The notes: generated by a model not told the origin, from the letters alone. Counted from the stretch's first letter, positions 1 through 10,985 are shown. The stretch is DNA of 41,276 bases from Cypionkella sp. (GCA_025458085.1 JALOTC010000010.1:1-41276), one strand, 5' to 3'. Program-made: numbers and translations.

Positions 1-875
1 AGCGCGATGAAGACCAGCGCCCAGCCAGCGGAAACGCGGGCATCCGACACTTTCGGCACGGTGAAGAAGCGGATGATCACGTGCGGCAGACCCGCGGTGC
101 CGATCATCAGCGACATGGTCACAAGGAACATATTGAGCATGTTCGACGTGTCGGCCGTGTAGGCTGCAAAACCAAGATCGGTCACGACCTGATCAAGCTT
201 GTCGAGGAAGGCCACTTCGCCACCCTGCGGCGCATAACCGCTGATCAGGCCAACTTGCGGCAGGAAGCTACCGGTCAGGTTGAGCGAGATGAAGATAGCG
301 GGGATGGTGTAGGCGATGATCAGCACGACATACTGGGCCACCTGGGTATAGGTGATGCCCTTCATGCCGCCGAACACCGCATAGGCGAACACCACGGCCG
401 AGCCGATCAGAAGGCCGGTCGTCGTGGACACTTCGAGGAAGCGCGCGAAGGTCACGCCCACGCCGACCATCTGCCCGATCACATAGGTGATCGAGATCAC
501 GAGAAGGCAGATCACGGCGACCATGCGGGCCGAGGTGGAGTAGAAGCGGTCACCCACGAATTCCGGCACGGTGAACTTGCCGAATTTCCGCAGATAAGGC
601 GCAAGCAGCAGCGCCAGAAGCACGTAGCCGCCGGTCCAGCCCATGAGGAAGACCGAGTTGTTGTAGCCGCCGAAGGCGATCAGACCGGCCATCGAGATGA
701 AAGACGCGGCCGACATCCAGTCCGCTGCCGTCGCCATCCCGTTGACCACGGGGCCCACGCCCTGACCGGCCGCATAGAACTCCGCCGTCGAACCGGCGCG
801 CGCCCAGAACGCGATCCCGAAGTAGAGCGCGAAGGACAGGCCGATGACGATGAGGTTAAGGGTAAACTGATCCAT
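1..875 (-). CDS. Sodium:solute symporter (acetate/carboxylate permease type), partial
   Basis: Inner-membrane permease of the sodium:solute symporter (SSSF) family, probably carrying acetate or another small carboxylate. About 291 N-terminal residues are visible; the C-terminal half lies beyond the window. The protein opens MDQFTLNLIVIGLSFALYFG and continues with several long hydrophobic helices. The stretch AADWMSAASFISMAGLIAFGG and the later GGMKGITYTQVAQYVVL are typical of the ActP/VC_2705 branch. The ATG at 875 follows the DUF4212 gene by 14 bases, so the two are almost certainly co-transcribed and form one large/small-subunit transporter. The acs and adk genes just upstream on the same strand support acetate as substrate, but this is inference from context. 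Confidence 0.9.
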   Translation of the reverse strand, partial: MDQFTLNLIVIGLSFALYFGIAFWARAGSTAEFYAAGQGVGPVVNGMATAADWMSAASFISMAGLIAFGGYNNSVFLMGWTGGYVLLALLLAPYLRKFGKFTVPEFVGDRFYSTSARMVAVICLLVISITYVIGQMVGVGVTFARFLEVSTTTGLLIGSAVVFAYAVFGGMKGITYTQVAQYVVLIIAYTIPAIFISLNLTGSFLPQVGLISGYAPQGGEVAFLDKLDQVVTDLGFAAYTADTSNMLNMFLVTMSLMIGTAGLPHVIIRFFTVPKVSDARVSAGWALVFIA

Positions 876-889
876 CTGTCCCTCGTCCC

Positions 890-1147
890 TTATTCATCCA
901 CGCCATGGGCGCGGTCGATCCCATTCATGATCTTTGCATAGGCAAAGATCAGGATCAGGAACACATAGATTGATCCGTTCTGCGCGAACCAGAACCCGAT
1001 ATCGGCACCGCCGATATGGATGCTGGACAGCGCCGGCCGAAGCAGGATGCCCAAGCCAAATGAGCACACGAACCAGATCACCATGGAAATGGTGATGACC
1101 CGGATGTTCGCGGCCCAATAGGCGTTGGACGATGATTTGTCCGCCAT
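890..1147 (-). CDS. DUF4212 protein, small subunit of sodium/solute symporter
   Basis: An 85-residue membrane protein starting MADKSSSNAYWAANIRVITI, with two predicted transmembrane helices (about residues 16-38 and 51-73). Its pattern matches DUF4212, a family that accompanies SSSF permeases of the acetate type and is annotated as their small subunit. The ATG at 1147 has an AGGGAG ribosome site a few bases upstream. The reading frame stays open further upstream, but that extension lacks a ribosome site and runs into adk. The gene sits 67 bases after adk and 14 bases before the permease. Confidence 0.88.
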   Translation of the reverse strand: MADKSSSNAYWAANIRVITISMVIWFVCSFGLGILLRPALSSIHIGGADIGFWFAQNGSIYVFLILIFAYAKIMNGIDRAHGVDE

Positions 1148-1214
1148 GAGTGCTACTCCCTGAGGTTTCTCTCTCTCCACACCTGCGCCCCTTGGCTGGG
1201 GCGCAAGCCTCCCC

Positions 1215-1883
1215 TTAAGCCGTGATCTTGCCCACGATGTCGGCAAGCGCGCTACGGATCGCCGGGATGCTCGCCATCCCGTCGACACGTTGCAGAACGC
1301 CCTTTGCCTCGTAATAGGTGATCAGCGGCGCCGTCTGGGCATGATAGGCCTTCAGCCTTTCGCGCACCGTTTCGGCATTGTCGTCAGCCCGGCGCTTGAA
1401 CACCGTGCCGCCGCATTTGTCACAAGCGCCCGCTTTGTCAGGCTGCTTGAATTCGTCGTGATAGCCTTCGCCGCAGCCGGCACAGGTATAGCGGCCCGAC
1501 ACCCGGCCCACCATGGCCTCGTCGTCCACATCCATGCTGATCGCGGCATTCACCCGCTGGCCAGCCTGCGCCAGCAACCCGTCCAGCGCGGCAGCCTGCC
1601 CATCGGTGCGCGGAAAGCCATCAAGGATGATGCCCTTGGCCACATCCGGCTCGGCCATCCGGTCTTTCAAGATCGCCAGAACGATCTCGTCACTGACAAG
1701 CGCCCCCGCTTCCATCACGGCCTTGGCCTTCTTCCCGGCCTCGGTGCCTGCAGCCACAGCGGCGCGGAGCAGATCGCCGGTTGAAAGCTGGACCAGACCG
1801 AAATCTTCCTCCAGCATCCGCGCTTGGGTGCCCTTCCCGGCACCCGGAGGGCCAAGAAGGATCAGAACGGCGGGTTGGGTCAT
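1215..1883 (-). CDS. adk: Adenylate kinase with zinc-finger LID
   Basis: Cytoplasmic enzyme catalysing AMP + ATP to 2 ADP. The 222 residues show the P-loop GPPGAGKGTQ near the start, the AMP-binding STGDLLR and DGFPRT motifs, and a long-form LID with four cysteines (CAGC and CDKC, about 15 residues apart), the arrangement that binds zinc. Most Gram-negative adenylate kinases lack these cysteines, but the Paracoccus denitrificans enzyme is a known metal-binding exception. The ATG at 1883 is preferred because GGGGG lies about 6 bases upstream; a GTG four codons earlier (1895) is an alternative. It lies 15 bases after acs, and acetyl-CoA synthetase releases AMP, so the pairing makes metabolic sense. 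Confidence 0.95.
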   Translation of the reverse strand: MTQPAVLILLGPPGAGKGTQARMLEEDFGLVQLSTGDLLRAAVAAGTEAGKKAKAVMEAGALVSDEIVLAILKDRMAEPDVAKGIILDGFPRTDGQAAALDGLLAQAGQRVNAAISMDVDDEAMVGRVSGRYTCAGCGEGYHDEFKQPDKAGACDKCGGTVFKRRADDNAETVRERLKAYHAQTAPLITYYEAKGVLQRVDGMASIPAIRSALADIVGKITA

Positions 1884-1898
1884 GACATCCCCCACCGA

Positions 1899-3863
1899 TC
1901 AGGCCCGGTTCATCCGGTTTTCGATCAACTCATCCACCACCGAAGGATCGGCCAGCGTGGAGGTATCGCCCAAGGCACCATAGTCATTCTCGGCAATCTT
2001 GCGCAGGATGCGGCGCATGATCTTGCCCGAACGGGTCTTGGGCAAGCCCGGCGCCCACTGGATCAGATCGGGCTTGGCAATCGGACCAATCTCTGTCCGC
2101 ACCCAAGCCTCAAGCTCTTTGCGCAGGCCATCGGTCGCTTCCACGCCGTTCATCAGGGTGACATAGGCATAGATGCCCTGCCCCTTGATCGGATGGGGAT
2201 AGCCCACCACGGCAGCCTCAGCCACAGCCTCATGCGCCACAAGCGCGGACTCTACTTCCGCAGTCCCCATCCGATGGCCCGAGACGTTGATCACATCATC
2301 CACGCGGCCCGTGATCCAGTAATAGCCATCCGCATCGCGGCGGCAGCCGTCACCCGTGAAGTAATAGCCGCGATACTGCGCGAAATAGGCCTCTTGGAAG
2401 CGTTCATGGTCGCCCCAAAGCGTCCGCATCTGGCCGGGCCAGCTATCGGCGATGCACAGCACGCCATCCGTCTCGGTCGCTTCCTGCACCGCTGCCGTAT
2501 TGGCATCCAGCACCACAGGCTTCACCCCGAAGAAGGGCTTGGTCGCCGAACCGGGCTTCTGCGGAATGGCACCGGGAAGGGGCGTGATCAGGTGACCACC
2601 GGTTTCGGTCTGCCAGAAGGTGTCCACGATCGGGCATTTGCCTTTGCCGACATGGGTGTTGTACCAATTCCACGCCTCTGGATTGATCGGCTCGCCCACC
2701 GACCCCAGCAGTTTCAGCGACGACAGATCGTGCTTTTCCACCCATTCCGCGCCAAGGCCCATCAGGCTGCGGATCGCAGTCGGCGCGGTGTAGAACTGGT
2801 TCACCTTGTGCTTGGCGCAAACTTCCCAGAAGCGGCCCGCATCCGGATAGGTCGGCACGCCTTCGAACATGATCGTCGTCGCGCCATTCGCAAGCGGTCC
2901 ATAGACGATATAGCTGTGGCCCGTCACCCAACCCACATCCGCCGTGCACCAGAAGATGTCGCCGTCCTGATAGTCAAAGGTGTATTGATGCGTCATCGAC
3001 GCATAGACCAGATACCCTCCCGAGGTATGCACAACCCCCTTCGGCCGCCCGGTGGAGCCGGAGGTGTAAAGGATGAACAGCGGGTCCTCGGCCCCCACCT
3101 CGACATAGGGGCAATAGGGCTTGGCCTCGGCCATTTCGGCCTTCAGGTCGATGTCGCGCCCGTCGACCCAAGAAATCTGATCGCCCGTATGCTTGACGAC
3201 CAAGCATTTCACCTTGTCCGAACAATCGAACAGGGCCTTATCCGTATTCGACTTCAACGCCGTCTTTTTGCCACCACGCGGCGCATAATCGGCGGTGATG
3301 ACAACCTTGGCTTCCGAGTCATTGATCCGGTTCGCCAAGGCATCGGGCGAAAAGCCCGCGAAAACCACCGAATGAATCGCGCCGATCCGCGCGCAGGCCA
3401 GCATGGCATAAGCCGCTTCGGGGATCATCGGCAGGTACAGCACAACCCGGTCACCCTTGCCCACGCCATGCGCCTTCAGCACATTGGCCATGCGGCTCGT
3501 CTGTTCCAAAAGTTGGGCATAAGTGATGTGCTGGGCGGGCGTCTTGGGATCATCGGGTTCCCAGATGATCGCCGTTTGATTGGCGCGCGTCAGCATGTGC
3601 CGGTCGATGCAATTGGCGCTGACGTTCAGCGTGCCATCCTCATACCATTTGATCGAAACCTTGCCGTAATCAAAGGTGGTGTCCTTCACCTTGGAAAAAG
3701 GACGGATCCAGTCGATCCGCTGCCCATGTTCGGCCCAAAAGGCCTCCGGGTCCTTCACCGAGGCGGCATACATCCGCGCATAGCCCTCGGCATCGACATG
3801 GGCCTTCGCGATGAAATCCTGCGAGGCCGAGTAAACGCCCTGAGCTGCACCCTGATCCGACAT
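1899..3863 (-). CDS. acs: Acetyl-CoA synthetase (AMP-forming)
   Basis: Converts acetate, ATP and CoA to acetyl-CoA, AMP and pyrophosphate in the cytoplasm. At 654 residues it has the family's usual length. Visible motifs are the nucleotide-binding [14 protein letters not shown], the acetate-pocket region [12 protein letters not shown], the hinge [34 protein letters not shown], and the C-terminal [11 protein letters not shown]. In Acs the lysine of this last motif (about K614 here) is the one whose acetylation switches the enzyme off. The ATG at 3863 follows a strong GGAGG. It heads the minus-strand run acs-adk-DUF4212-symporter, and the AT-rich region upstream is the likely promoter. Confidence 0.97.
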   Translation of the reverse strand: MSDQGAAQGVYSASQDFIAKAHVDAEGYARMYAASVKDPEAFWAEHGQRIDWIRPFSKVKDTTFDYGKVSIKWYEDGTLNVSANCIDRHMLTRANQTAIIWEPDDPKTPAQHITYAQLLEQTSRMANVLKAHGVGKGDRVVLYLPMIPEAAYAMLACARIGAIHSVVFAGFSPDALANRINDSEAKVVITADYAPRGGKKTALKSNTDKALFDCSDKVKCLVVKHTGDQISWVDGRDIDLKAEMAEAKPYCPYVEVGAEDPLFILYTSGSTGRPKGVVHTSGGYLVYASMTHQYTFDYQDGDIFWCTADVGWVTGHSYIVYGPLANGATTIMFEGVPTYPDAGRFWEVCAKHKVNQFYTAPTAIRSLMGLGAEWVEKHDLSSLKLLGSVGEPINPEAWNWYNTHVGKGKCPIVDTFWQTETGGHLITPLPGAIPQKPGSATKPFFGVKPVVLDANTAAVQEATETDGVLCIADSWPGQMRTLWGDHERFQEAYFAQYRGYYFTGDGCRRDADGYYWITGRVDDVINVSGHRMGTAEVESALVAHEAVAEAAVVGYPHPIKGQGIYAYVTLMNGVEATDGLRKELEAWVRTEIGPIAKPDLIQWAPGLPKTRSGKIMRRILRKIAENDYGALGDTSTLADPSVVDELIENRMNRA

Positions 3864-4216
3864 GTGGTTCCTCCTTCGAAGCGGACAGGCCAATGCCCGC
3901 ATAAATCGCCTGCGCATCGCGCCGGCTGCTCCTACCCTTCGCTACACTGTAGCTTCTCGTCAATGATTTGATAACCCTCTTTAAGCAAAGCGTTTTTTTG
4001 TAAATTTATTCACTAATTATCTGTGAATTTGAAAACTTCGGCAAAAATCCGCCCAATTTGACAAGAGTTTTCAACCCTCTGCCGTTCACGCAGCGGTGAA
4101 GATGCCGGTCAAAGGCAGGCAAACGGCTTCTGGTGCAAATTGCCGCAATCCGGCGATCACCGCCCCAGATCACCCCGCACGCGTCTCGGTGGAGGGGGCT
4201 ACGAATCACGGTTGCG
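3864..4216. other. Intergenic region upstream of acs, no gene
   Basis: A 353-base gap between the acs start and the stop of the SulP gene. The part from about 3955 to 4060 is strikingly AT-rich against the surrounding GC-rich DNA, as expected for the acs promoter. Short reading frames cross it but have no ribosome sites or protein-like composition. One inverted repeat is listed separately. Confidence 0.6.
4008..4028. promoter_or_regulatory. Possible operator upstream of acs
   Basis: ATTCAC and GTGAAT form perfect 6-base arms separated by 9 bases that contain TAATTA, inside the AT-rich acs promoter region about 145 bases before the start codon. A two-arm palindrome there could bind a dimeric regulator. 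No regulator is recognised nearby and the role is inferred. Confidence 0.3.
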
Positions 4217-5857
4217 CTAACGCTGCGCTTCGATCTCGTCCACGGTCTGGGAATCGGGCAAGAAGCGCACAAGCGGCTCTTTCGCCCCTTGCGCAATCAA
4301 AACCTTGCGGACTTCTGGCCGCGTTGCCACCAGATAAAGCTGCCCGCCCTTGCGCGCGACCTTATGCGCCAAAAGCTCGAAAGACCGCGCCCCGGACGAA
4401 TCGATGAAAGGCACATCCGCGAAATCCACAACAAAGGCGCGCGGATGATCGGCAATCCGGTCCAGCACAGACCCAAGCCGCGCCGCCGCGCCAAAGAAAT
4501 AGGGGCCACGCAGACGATAGGTCACGCGCGCATCATCTGCCGCCACGCCGGGGGCGAAACCTTCATCCCGGTCAGGCTCCACCTGCGCTGCCTCTGACAT
4601 GCGGCGAATGAACACCAGCCCCCCCAGCGCAAAGCCCACGACGATCCCCTCGGTCAAATCGCGGAACACCACCAGAAGGAACGTCACGATCACCACCATC
4701 GCATCCCCGCGTGAGGATTTGACGAGGTTCAAGAATTCCTCCTTCTCGGCCATGTTCCAAGCGACCACCGCAAGCACACCGCCCAGCGCCGCCAAAGGGA
4801 TAAAGGCCGCCAGAGGAGCCGCCACCAGCATGAAGCCCAGCACAAAAAGCGCATGCAGCATCCCCGAGACCGGCCCCCGGCTGCCCGCGCGCACATTGGT
4901 CGCGGTCCGCGCAATCGTCCCCGTCACGCAGAACCCGCCAAACAGCGCCGATCCCACATTGGCCACTCCTTGTGCGACCAGTTCGGCATTGCTGCGATGC
5001 TGCCGCCCACTCATCCCATCGGCCACCACCGCCGACAAAAGTGACTCAATGGCCCCCAGCAACGTGAAACTCAGCGCGAAAGGCAGCGCCGCCAGCACCG
5101 CCTCCGCGCTCAAACTGGGCAAGGCAGGCATCGGCAAGACGCGCGGCAATTCGCCAAACCGGCTCCCGATCGTATCGACCGGAAGGCCAAGCACTGCCGC
5201 CACCATCGCCGCCACCGCCACCGCGATCAGCATATTGGGCAAGCCGGGCCGCAGCCGCTTGATCCCCACGACCAAAACAATCGTCAGCCCCGCGATGCCA
5301 AAGGCCGCCCAACTCACCGTGCCCCGCGCGACCCATAACGCCTCCACCTTGTGCAAAATCTCCGCAGGCTCGCCGCCTGCCAAGGTCAGGCCGAACAGTT
5401 CCTTGATCTGGCTCGCAAAGATGATGACCGCGATCCCCGCGGTAAAACCCACAGTCACCGGATAGGGGATGAACTTGATATAGGTCCCAAGCCGCAAGAC
5501 CCCCGCGAGCATCAGGAAGAACCCCGACAGGAAAGTGGCAAGGATCAACCCCTCCACCCCGATCGCCAGGACACAGGCGGAAACCAGCACAATGAAGGCG
5601 CCCGCCGGACCGCCAATCTGATACCGGCTTCCGCCAAGGGCAGAAACAAGGAAACCGCCCACAATCGCGGTGTAAAGCCCACGCTCCGGCCCCACGCCAC
5701 TGGCAATCGCAATCGCCATGGAAAGGGGCAGCGCCACAATGGCCACGGTCAGGCCCGCCATCACATCGGCGCGCAGATCGGCTAAGCCATAGCCTTCGCG
5801 CAAAACCGTGATCAGTTTGGGCAGGAATTCGGGGGGGCGCGCGCTTGTCTGTGTCAT
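4217..5857 (-). CDS. SulP family anion transporter with STAS domain
   Basis: Inner-membrane transporter of the SLC26/SulP family (sulfate, bicarbonate or similar anions). About 546 residues: an N-terminal LREGYGLADLRADVMAGLTVAIVALP, the signature region entering the membrane, about a dozen hydrophobic helices, the conserved GGSRYQIGGPAGAF, then a C-terminal cytoplasmic STAS domain over roughly the last 110 residues with VDFADVPFIDSSGA, where the serine of DSSGA is the usual STAS landmark. The start at 5857 is chosen because MTQTSARPPEF matches the usual N-terminus. No clear ribosome site precedes it, and in-frame starts at 5920 and 5941 exist, the last overlapping the divergent gene at 5934. 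The substrate cannot be told from sequence. Confidence 0.9.
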   Translation of the reverse strand: MTQTSARPPEFLPKLITVLREGYGLADLRADVMAGLTVAIVALPLSMAIAIASGVGPERGLYTAIVGGFLVSALGGSRYQIGGPAGAFIVLVSACVLAIGVEGLILATFLSGFFLMLAGVLRLGTYIKFIPYPVTVGFTAGIAVIIFASQIKELFGLTLAGGEPAEILHKVEALWVARGTVSWAAFGIAGLTIVLVVGIKRLRPGLPNMLIAVAVAAMVAAVLGLPVDTIGSRFGELPRVLPMPALPSLSAEAVLAALPFALSFTLLGAIESLLSAVVADGMSGRQHRSNAELVAQGVANVGSALFGGFCVTGTIARTATNVRAGSRGPVSGMLHALFVLGFMLVAAPLAAFIPLAALGGVLAVVAWNMAEKEEFLNLVKSSRGDAMVVIVTFLLVVFRDLTEGIVVGFALGGLVFIRRMSEAAQVEPDRDEGFAPGVAADDARVTYRLRGPYFFGAAARLGSVLDRIADHPRAFVVDFADVPFIDSSGARSFELLAHKVARKGGQLYLVATRPEVRKVLIAQGAKEPLVRFLPDSQTVDEIEAQR

Positions 5858-5933
5858 TTTCGGGCTGTAGCCATCTTTGGCAGCAGCAAACGTCCGCCGG
5901 CCCGTCTCTGTCAACTGCATAAGGAACAGGCAA

Positions 5934-6422
5934 ATGGCCACTCGCCCCGATCCCGTCGCTCCTGCGGATGCTCAGGCGCGCGCCATCGCCCGCGATCTCC
6001 TCTCTCTCGGCCATGCCGCGCTCGCCTATGCCGATGCCGCCACCGGCCTGCCTGCGATCAGCCGCATCGCCTTTGGCCGTGCGCCCGATGGCACACCGAT
6101 GACGCTGATCTCGGCCCTTGCGCCCCATGTCGCGGGGCTTCAGGCACAACCCGCCTGCGCGCTGATGCTGGGCGAGCCGGGGGAAAAGGGCGATCCCCTC
6201 ACCCACCCCCGGCTGATGATCCGCGCCACGGCCCGGTTCATTGCCCCTGATGATCCGGCCCGCCCTGCCTTGCGCGACCACTGGCTGGCCCATCACCCAA
6301 AGTCGAAACTCTACATCGACTTCGCCGATTTCTCCTTCGTCCTCTTTACCCCCCAAGAGTCGCTTCTGAACGCTGGTTTTGCCCGGGCCTATCGCCTCAC
6401 AGCACAGGATCTCGCCGCTTAA
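5934..6422 (+). CDS. HugZ-like pyridoxamine 5'-phosphate oxidase fold protein
   Basis: A 162-residue cytoplasmic protein of the split-barrel FMN-binding superfamily, closest to the HugZ/heme-utilisation branch. Evidence is the N-terminal ARDLLSLGHAALAYADAATG, followed by LISALAPHVAGLQAQP and GEPGEKGDPLTHPRL, motifs shared by these flavin or heme-binding proteins. The C-terminal half has HHPKSKLYIDFADFSFVLF. An AAGGA ribosome site lies 7 bases before the ATG. It is divergent from the SulP gene and convergent with the beta-helix gene, with only 4 bases between the stops. Whether it degrades heme, binds a flavin or only stores a cofactor cannot be decided here. Confidence 0.8.
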   Translation: MATRPDPVAPADAQARAIARDLLSLGHAALAYADAATGLPAISRIAFGRAPDGTPMTLISALAPHVAGLQAQPACALMLGEPGEKGDPLTHPRLMIRATARFIAPDDPARPALRDHWLAHHPKSKLYIDFADFSFVLFTPQESLLNAGFARAYRLTAQDLAA

Positions 6423-6426
6423 GGGT

Positions 6427-8715
6427 TCAGGTCGGCGTGTCGCATCGAATGGTTGCCAACACCCGCCCTCGGACCGCATTCGGCCAGCGCAGTTCTACCC
6501 GGTTTCGTGCAGTGCCAATTTCATTCACCGCATGAGGCATGGCATAGTCCGGCGCGCCCCCACTTGCCACAATTGCCCCCTTCGACACGATTGATGTCGT
6601 GTTGCGCGCCCGTGCCCCAAAGGGGAGAAAAGGCCCCGCATCAATCGTCCAGACCGTCGCCGCGCTGGCCTGATTGTGCTCGATCACCAAGGGGTTCATC
6701 GCAATCTGTGAAACGCCGTTGAATGCATTCCCGTCAAAGGTCACGTTCCTTAGTCTGCCATAGTCCAGCGACGCATGGGTTGTATCCACAGCCTCGGCGC
6801 GGTCTACGCTGCCCCCGACCGTTCGAAAGACATTGTCAGTGATGCTGACCCCAAACAAGAAATGTCCGGCCCCCTTGGGCGCGACCACGATCCAACGAAA
6901 GAAGGAAGCCATATCGCTGGCAAAGAAATGGTTGCCCACGATCGACATGCCACCAAAACTGAAGCCAGAGGTGAAGTCTGGGTTCGCATCATGTTCATTC
7001 GACCATTCCAGCCAGCAGTTGTCGACGTAGTTTCCGCTGAACGTCAACCGCGGGTTGGTCTGGGTAATCACGATGCCCGCGCGCCGGACACCCTGCGCCA
7101 CCGTATCACCTTGGAAGAAATGGTTGCCAAGAATCAGATGCCCGCCGCCATTCGCCACCATGAAATGCGCAAAGCGCACCACCCGGTTGTCGCGGATCTT
7201 GGCATCATTGGCATTCAGATTTAGCCCGATGCTCACCCGGTCCTGCGCAGGGATTGCCTGCTCATTCGACCAGAACTGGCAACTGTCCACGATCAACCCC
7301 TGGCAGCCCCCCGCAAAAGATGTAATCCCCCGATCCCTCGGCCGGTTAAAGACACAGTTCGAAAAAGTCAGTGTCAGCCCGATACGCGGGAGCAAGACCC
7401 CGCTTGCCACCCCGTTGCAGTTAAAGTCCATCCGGTCGCATTCAAACCGGCTCAGATCGGCAAAACCCGAGAAATCCAGCAAATAGCGGAACCTTCGGAA
7501 CACAAGAGTCCGCGTCCCCGCTCCGCCCCAAAGCGGCTGGCTGAGCGTCAGCGTGCCCGCCCCCACATTCCGCCCCGTCACATAAACCTCGCGCCCAACT
7601 CCCGGCCCGGTCACCAAAGACCCGATCTGGATCGCTGACACATTCGAGACATTGGTCAAGGTCACAGGATTGGCAGGATTATAGGTCGTAGTCGCCGAGA
7701 CTTGCTCCGTATCCCACCCCGGTCCCGGCACCGCATTCAACTGCCCATTCGTCAGAAAACGACGTTGTGAGAATGTCGTCAGGCCACTGATTTGCGCGAC
7801 ATCGACAGGCTCAGTCAGATCGACACGCCGATCAGACAGATCCAAAGCCACGTGATCGGTGAAATAAAACAACGCTTGCAACGCCTTACGAAAGCCCAAT
7901 AGCTCATTCCCGAAGGCGCTCGTATAGGTATCCAGATCATAGTTCCGCGTCAGCGCAAGCCGCACATTGGCAGGCTGGACCAAGGTGCCTTGAAATCGGA
8001 TCGGATTCTGAATCGTCAAATTGCCGTTGATCCGGTACGTTCCCATCGGCACCGTGATCGTGCGCCCCTCTGCCGCTGCATCTGCCGCAACAAAGGCTGC
8101 GGTATCATCGGCAACCCCATCCCCCCGCGCGCCAAAATCCCGCACATCCACCGCGTCGAAAATGTCACGAAGATAAACCCCCGTCACATCCTCCACTTCG
8201 ATATCGTCGATCCGAACCACCCCACCCAAAGGCCCCGTCAGGTCAATCCCGATATGGGCATAAGCCGCGGTGGCGCCCCAAGCCATCGTCACGCCCCCAC
8301 GCAGACCTGCGCCGATGATCGCCGTCACCGTGACCGGTTGGCCATAATTCGTCAGTTGCACCGATGGCCCCGCCTGCACAACGCCGGGAACATTCGTCCC
8401 ATTGGTACGGCCTGCCCATCCCGCGATCCGCACGGCAGGCATGTCACCTGCCACCGCTTTCACCCGCACCGTCACCCGCAGATAAAGGCCGGGCATCATC
8501 GGTATCTGCTGGAAACAGCGCAGCCTTTGCACCGCTTGCGTCTTTTGCAACTCCAGCGCGCCACCAAAGTCCTGATCGGCCGGCACAAAGGCTGCGTTGG
8601 CCTGCCCCGCATAAGACCCCTGCCCCGGCAGACCATCTTCGCGCGACCAAAGGTTCAGCCCCGCCGCAAAGGGCGGCGGCATCAGCACCAGCCCGTCGGT
8701 AATCGCCTTGTTCAT
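6427..8715 (-). CDS. Pectate-lyase-like right-handed beta-helix protein
   Basis: A 762-residue protein. The first 220 residues look like a beta-rich attachment or carbohydrate-binding module (start MNKAITDGLVLMPPPFAAGL). A pectate lyase 3 / GH28-related beta-helix then begins at VDVRDFGARGDGVADDTAAF, the hallmark entry of phage tailspikes and polysaccharide-degrading helices. It continues with many short strands such as GLIVDSCQFWSNEQ and AKIRDNRVVRF. There is no signal peptide or membrane segment, so export would need another route. The ATG at 8715 has GAGGG upstream. No phage structural genes flank it. Lyase activity is not established, since catalytic residues in this superfamily cannot be assigned from the helix repeats alone. 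Confidence 0.82.
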   Translation of the reverse strand: MNKAITDGLVLMPPPFAAGLNLWSREDGLPGQGSYAGQANAAFVPADQDFGGALELQKTQAVQRLRCFQQIPMMPGLYLRVTVRVKAVAGDMPAVRIAGWAGRTNGTNVPGVVQAGPSVQLTNYGQPVTVTAIIGAGLRGGVTMAWGATAAYAHIGIDLTGPLGGVVRIDDIEVEDVTGVYLRDIFDAVDVRDFGARGDGVADDTAAFVAADAAAEGRTITVPMGTYRINGNLTIQNPIRFQGTLVQPANVRLALTRNYDLDTYTSAFGNELLGFRKALQALFYFTDHVALDLSDRRVDLTEPVDVAQISGLTTFSQRRFLTNGQLNAVPGPGWDTEQVSATTTYNPANPVTLTNVSNVSAIQIGSLVTGPGVGREVYVTGRNVGAGTLTLSQPLWGGAGTRTLVFRRFRYLLDFSGFADLSRFECDRMDFNCNGVASGVLLPRIGLTLTFSNCVFNRPRDRGITSFAGGCQGLIVDSCQFWSNEQAIPAQDRVSIGLNLNANDAKIRDNRVVRFAHFMVANGGGHLILGNHFFQGDTVAQGVRRAGIVITQTNPRLTFSGNYVDNCWLEWSNEHDANPDFTSGFSFGGMSIVGNHFFASDMASFFRWIVVAPKGAGHFLFGVSITDNVFRTVGGSVDRAEAVDTTHASLDYGRLRNVTFDGNAFNGVSQIAMNPLVIEHNQASAATVWTIDAGPFLPFGARARNTTSIVSKGAIVASGGAPDYAMPHAVNEIGTARNRVELRWPNAVRGRVLATIRCDTPT

Positions 8716-8780
8716 CTTCGCAACCCTCGCTTGGCCCCATCCGCGACCGCCCAGCGGTGCCGATGCTTGTCCGGCAAGAC

Positions 8781-9120
8781 CTATGGGCAAAGGGTTAACG
8801 CTGGCTCAGACGACCGTGCGCTGGCTCTCTGGACAGGCCCGAAAATGGTCAAACCTGCGTCCGAATTCAGAGGCAAAACCAAGAGGCAAAGCACCGAAAG
8901 CCCGGCTTGCGCGGCCTTTGCCCGCACTGCGGGCACATTTCCCAACGCGGCAAGAGCCTCCGCAAAGGCAGCCACATTCCCCATCGGCACCATGTGGCCG
9001 CCTCCCGATACACCAGCCTGCAACGTCACCAGCCTTGCCCTAGCCAACCACCGGTATCGCGTGCCTCAACGCCTCCAAGTAGCGGCACGAAGGGTTCGCA
9101 TGGACGCGCAGAGCATCTGA
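8781..9120 (-). pseudogene. Decayed C-terminal remnant of a glycosyltransferase (GT4-like)
   Basis: Within the 586-base gap between the beta-helix gene and groEL, two minus-strand frames together resemble the end of a family-4 glycosyltransferase. One frame (about 9040-9120) reads CRYLEALRHAIPVVG and then hits a stop. The adjacent frame carries on with GGGHMVPMGNVAAFAEALAA and NVPAVRAKAAQAG, which fits the usual order EAL..G.PVV, then a glycine-rich turn and VP.GD..A.A.AL. At least one frameshift is needed to join them and no intact N-terminal domain is present. I read this as a relic; a chance match is possible. Confidence 0.35.
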
Positions 9121-9250
9121 ACATTTCGCATCCCGCCAAGGCCCCCCATCTGGCAGGCAGATCGCAGACGCAGAAGCGCGCAAAAGCAAAGACAGCATGC
9201 CAGACCTCTCGCACCTTCTCCCCCCCAATTTCCGCCCCAAAGGGGCAAAT

Positions 9251-9277
9251 GAAAAGGGCGGCCCCGAAGGACCGCCC
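9251..9277 (-). terminator. Rho-independent terminator of groES-groEL
   Basis: Just after the groEL stop the minus strand folds into a GC stem (GGGCGG / CCGCCC plus two more pairs across one mismatch) with a four-base loop, followed by TTTT. It lies about 25 bases past the stop codon. Confidence 0.75.
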
Positions 9278-9301
9278 TCTCTTTCGTCACTGACGACCGG
9301 A

Positions 9302-10966
<1,665 letters not shown>

Positions 10967-10985
10967 TCAAACAAAAGGCGCGAAA

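Noticed and set aside
1884-1895. GTG at 1895 as the adk start
   Set aside because: The ATG at 1883 has a better placed ribosome site and gives the usual N-terminus.
1824-3971. A 715-codon open frame on the plus strand opposite acs
   Set aside because: Antisense shadow of a highly conserved gene. High GC keeps the opposite strand open, and the peptide is rich in His, Arg and Gly with no family features. The same holds for the 966-codon plus-strand frame opposite the NRPS (37566-40466) and others.
4006-4296. A 96-codon minus-strand frame between acs and the SulP gene
   Set aside because: Overlaps the SulP C-terminus in another frame and runs into the AT-rich promoter region; no ribosome site and Arg/Ser-rich composition.
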